A stretch of 64,000 nucleotides of DNA from Saccharopolyspora erythraea NRRL 2338. GTDB taxonomy: Bacteria > Actinomycetota > Actinomycetes > Mycobacteriales > Pseudonocardiaceae. A model generated the notes under the pieces. It searched no databases and was not told the DNA's origin. It saw nothing but the letters and a program-made list of their open reading frames with translations. The stretch spans positions 1,539,584 through 1,603,583 of the forward strand of contig NC_009142.1 of NCBI RefSeq assembly GCF_000062885.1. The letters run 5' to 3'. Positions 63,126 to 64,000 of the stretch are shown in pieces. How positions within the stretch are numbered: position 1 is the stretch's first letter; the number at the start of each line of letters is the position of its first letter. The position numbers and the translations under genes were made by a program.

Positions 63126-64000
63126 TCACGTGCCCGCGGCGCATTCGATGACGCAGTATCCGTTGTCCAGCCGGGCCACGCCGACCACGGCCAGCTTCGC
63201 CGCTGCGGCGATGCGGCGGGTGGCCTCGAGATCGCGCATCCGCCCGCCGACGTAGACCATCATCCGCAGGTCCATCTCGGTGTAGAGCTGCATGACGTCC
63301 GGGCCCGCGGTCAGCTCGACGACGAGCACCCGGCCGTGCGGCCCGGCGGCGTCGGCGCACCGCCGCAGGATGCGCACGGCGTCCTCGTCGCCCCAGTCGC
63401 CGAGGACGTCGCAGAGCACGAAGGCGTCCGCGGCCACCGGCAGCGGGTCGAAGAAGCTGGCCGCCACCGTCTCGATCCGCTCGTCGAGCCCGTGTTCCCG
63501 CAGGTGCCCGGCCGCCCGCAGCACGGGGGCGGTGAGATCCACGAGTATTCCGCGCAGCTCCGGATGCGCCCGCAGGATCTCGCCCAGCAGCACGCCCTCC
63601 CCGCCGCCGACGTCGGCGACCGCGCGGTAGCGGCCCCAGTCGTGGGCGGCCACCACGCCGGGTGCGATCGCCCTGGTCTTGGCCGCCATCAGGGCGTCGA
63701 AGGAGTCCGACAGCCGCGGGCTGTGCTCCAGGTCCTCCCAGAACGTGCGGCCGAACGCGGTCCGGTAGGCGACCTGGCGCCCCCGGACCTGTTCGATGAG
63801 CTCGACGAACGCCATGTCGGCGCGGCCGATGGCGCCGTCGAGGTCCAGCCACGCGCGGGCGCCGTGCGGTGCGTCGGACTGCATGGCGCGGGAAGTCTCG
63901 TTCGGCCCGAAGACACCGGGTTCGGGTTCCTCGAACACACCTTTGTGGACCAGGAAACGCAGCACCCGGCCGAGGGGGTCGGCGTCGGCGCGGCAGCTCC
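63126..64000 (-). CDS. O-methyltransferase of the acetylserotonin/hydroxyindole type, 5' part outside window
   Basis: At least 291 residues, open through the right edge. VADVGGGEGVLLGEILRAHPELRGILVDLTAPVL (SAM site), VAASFFDPLPVAADAFVLCDVLGDWGDEDAVRILRRC, and RVLVVELTAG follow the O-methyltransferase domain-2 order; the visible N-terminal part (GRVLRFLVHKGVFEE) is its dimerisation/winged-helix region. Enzymes of this family often tailor polyketides or other secondary metabolites, so a biosynthetic locus may continue to the right. Ends 7 bases from the MOSC gene. Confidence 0.9.
   Translation of the reverse strand, partial: SCRADADPLGRVLRFLVHKGVFEEPEPGVFGPNETSRAMQSDAPHGARAWLDLDGAIGRADMAFVELIEQVRGRQVAYRTAFGRTFWEDLEHSPRLSDSFDALMAAKTRAIAPGVVAAHDWGRYRAVADVGGGEGVLLGEILRAHPELRGILVDLTAPVLRAAGHLREHGLDERIETVAASFFDPLPVAADAFVLCDVLGDWGDEDAVRILRRCADAAGPHGRVLVVELTAGPDVMQLYTEMDLRMMVYVGGRMRDLEATRRIAAAAKLAVVGVARLDNGYCVIECAAGT

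Overview
The window looks like chromosome of a GC-rich, hyphae-forming actinomycete, most likely a Pseudonocardiaceae member close to Saccharopolyspora. I infer this from about 70% GC, frequent GTG starts, start-stop overlaps, a RamB-type regulator beside isocitrate lyase, Scr1/DUF397 regulator pairs, a subtilisin-inhibitor (SSI) protein and RNase E with an IF2-N-like extension. I see no tRNA, rRNA, CRISPR array, IS element or phage gene.

1-6.2 kb: the end of a DMT transporter and an alcohol dehydrogenase, then the most distinctive locus. Six small exported proteins (94 to about 106 residues or fewer) and an SSI protease inhibitor are packed into 4.5 kb. They form a Q/N-rich family (two members) and a glycine-rich two-cysteine family (four members). 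All have acidic C-termini and most have their own hairpin terminator. The two Q/N-rich genes share a palindromic element at the same distance from their promoters. I recognise no described system here.

6.4-24.5 kb: PhoD phosphatase, ndk, an acetyltransferase, a radical-SAM protein and its DUF2344 partner (split by a secreted subtilase), RNase E, then an accessory block: terpenoid-cyclase-like protein, AraC and TetR regulators, carboxylesterase, and a two-gene membrane glycosyltransferase operon.

25-43 kb: a conserved actinobacterial backbone (rplU-rpmA-obgE-proB ... proA ... nadD ... rsfS-phosphatase-degV) interrupted by accessory genes: ECF41 sigma factor with its oxidoreductase, MHS transporter, a zinc-finger/Scr1/DUF397 module, a RecQ helicase with a phosphoribosyltransferase-like tail, and a TetR-P450-ferredoxin cassette with a clear operator.

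44-64 kb: comEA-comEC, threonine synthase behind a SAM-I-type riboswitch, holA, rpsT, a TauE/SafE permease, a cold-shock gene, lepA, Uma2, the ramB-aceA pair, a nitronate monooxygenase-like enzyme, a MOSC protein, and an O-methyltransferase running off the right edge. Intergenic DNA at 44, 50.7 and 52.6 kb is made of degenerate GC-rich repeats.

Across the window many genes have a TANNNT hexamer ending 6-7 bases before the start codon and no ribosome binding site, which points to widespread leaderless transcription. All calls are from reading the sequence; no database search was run.
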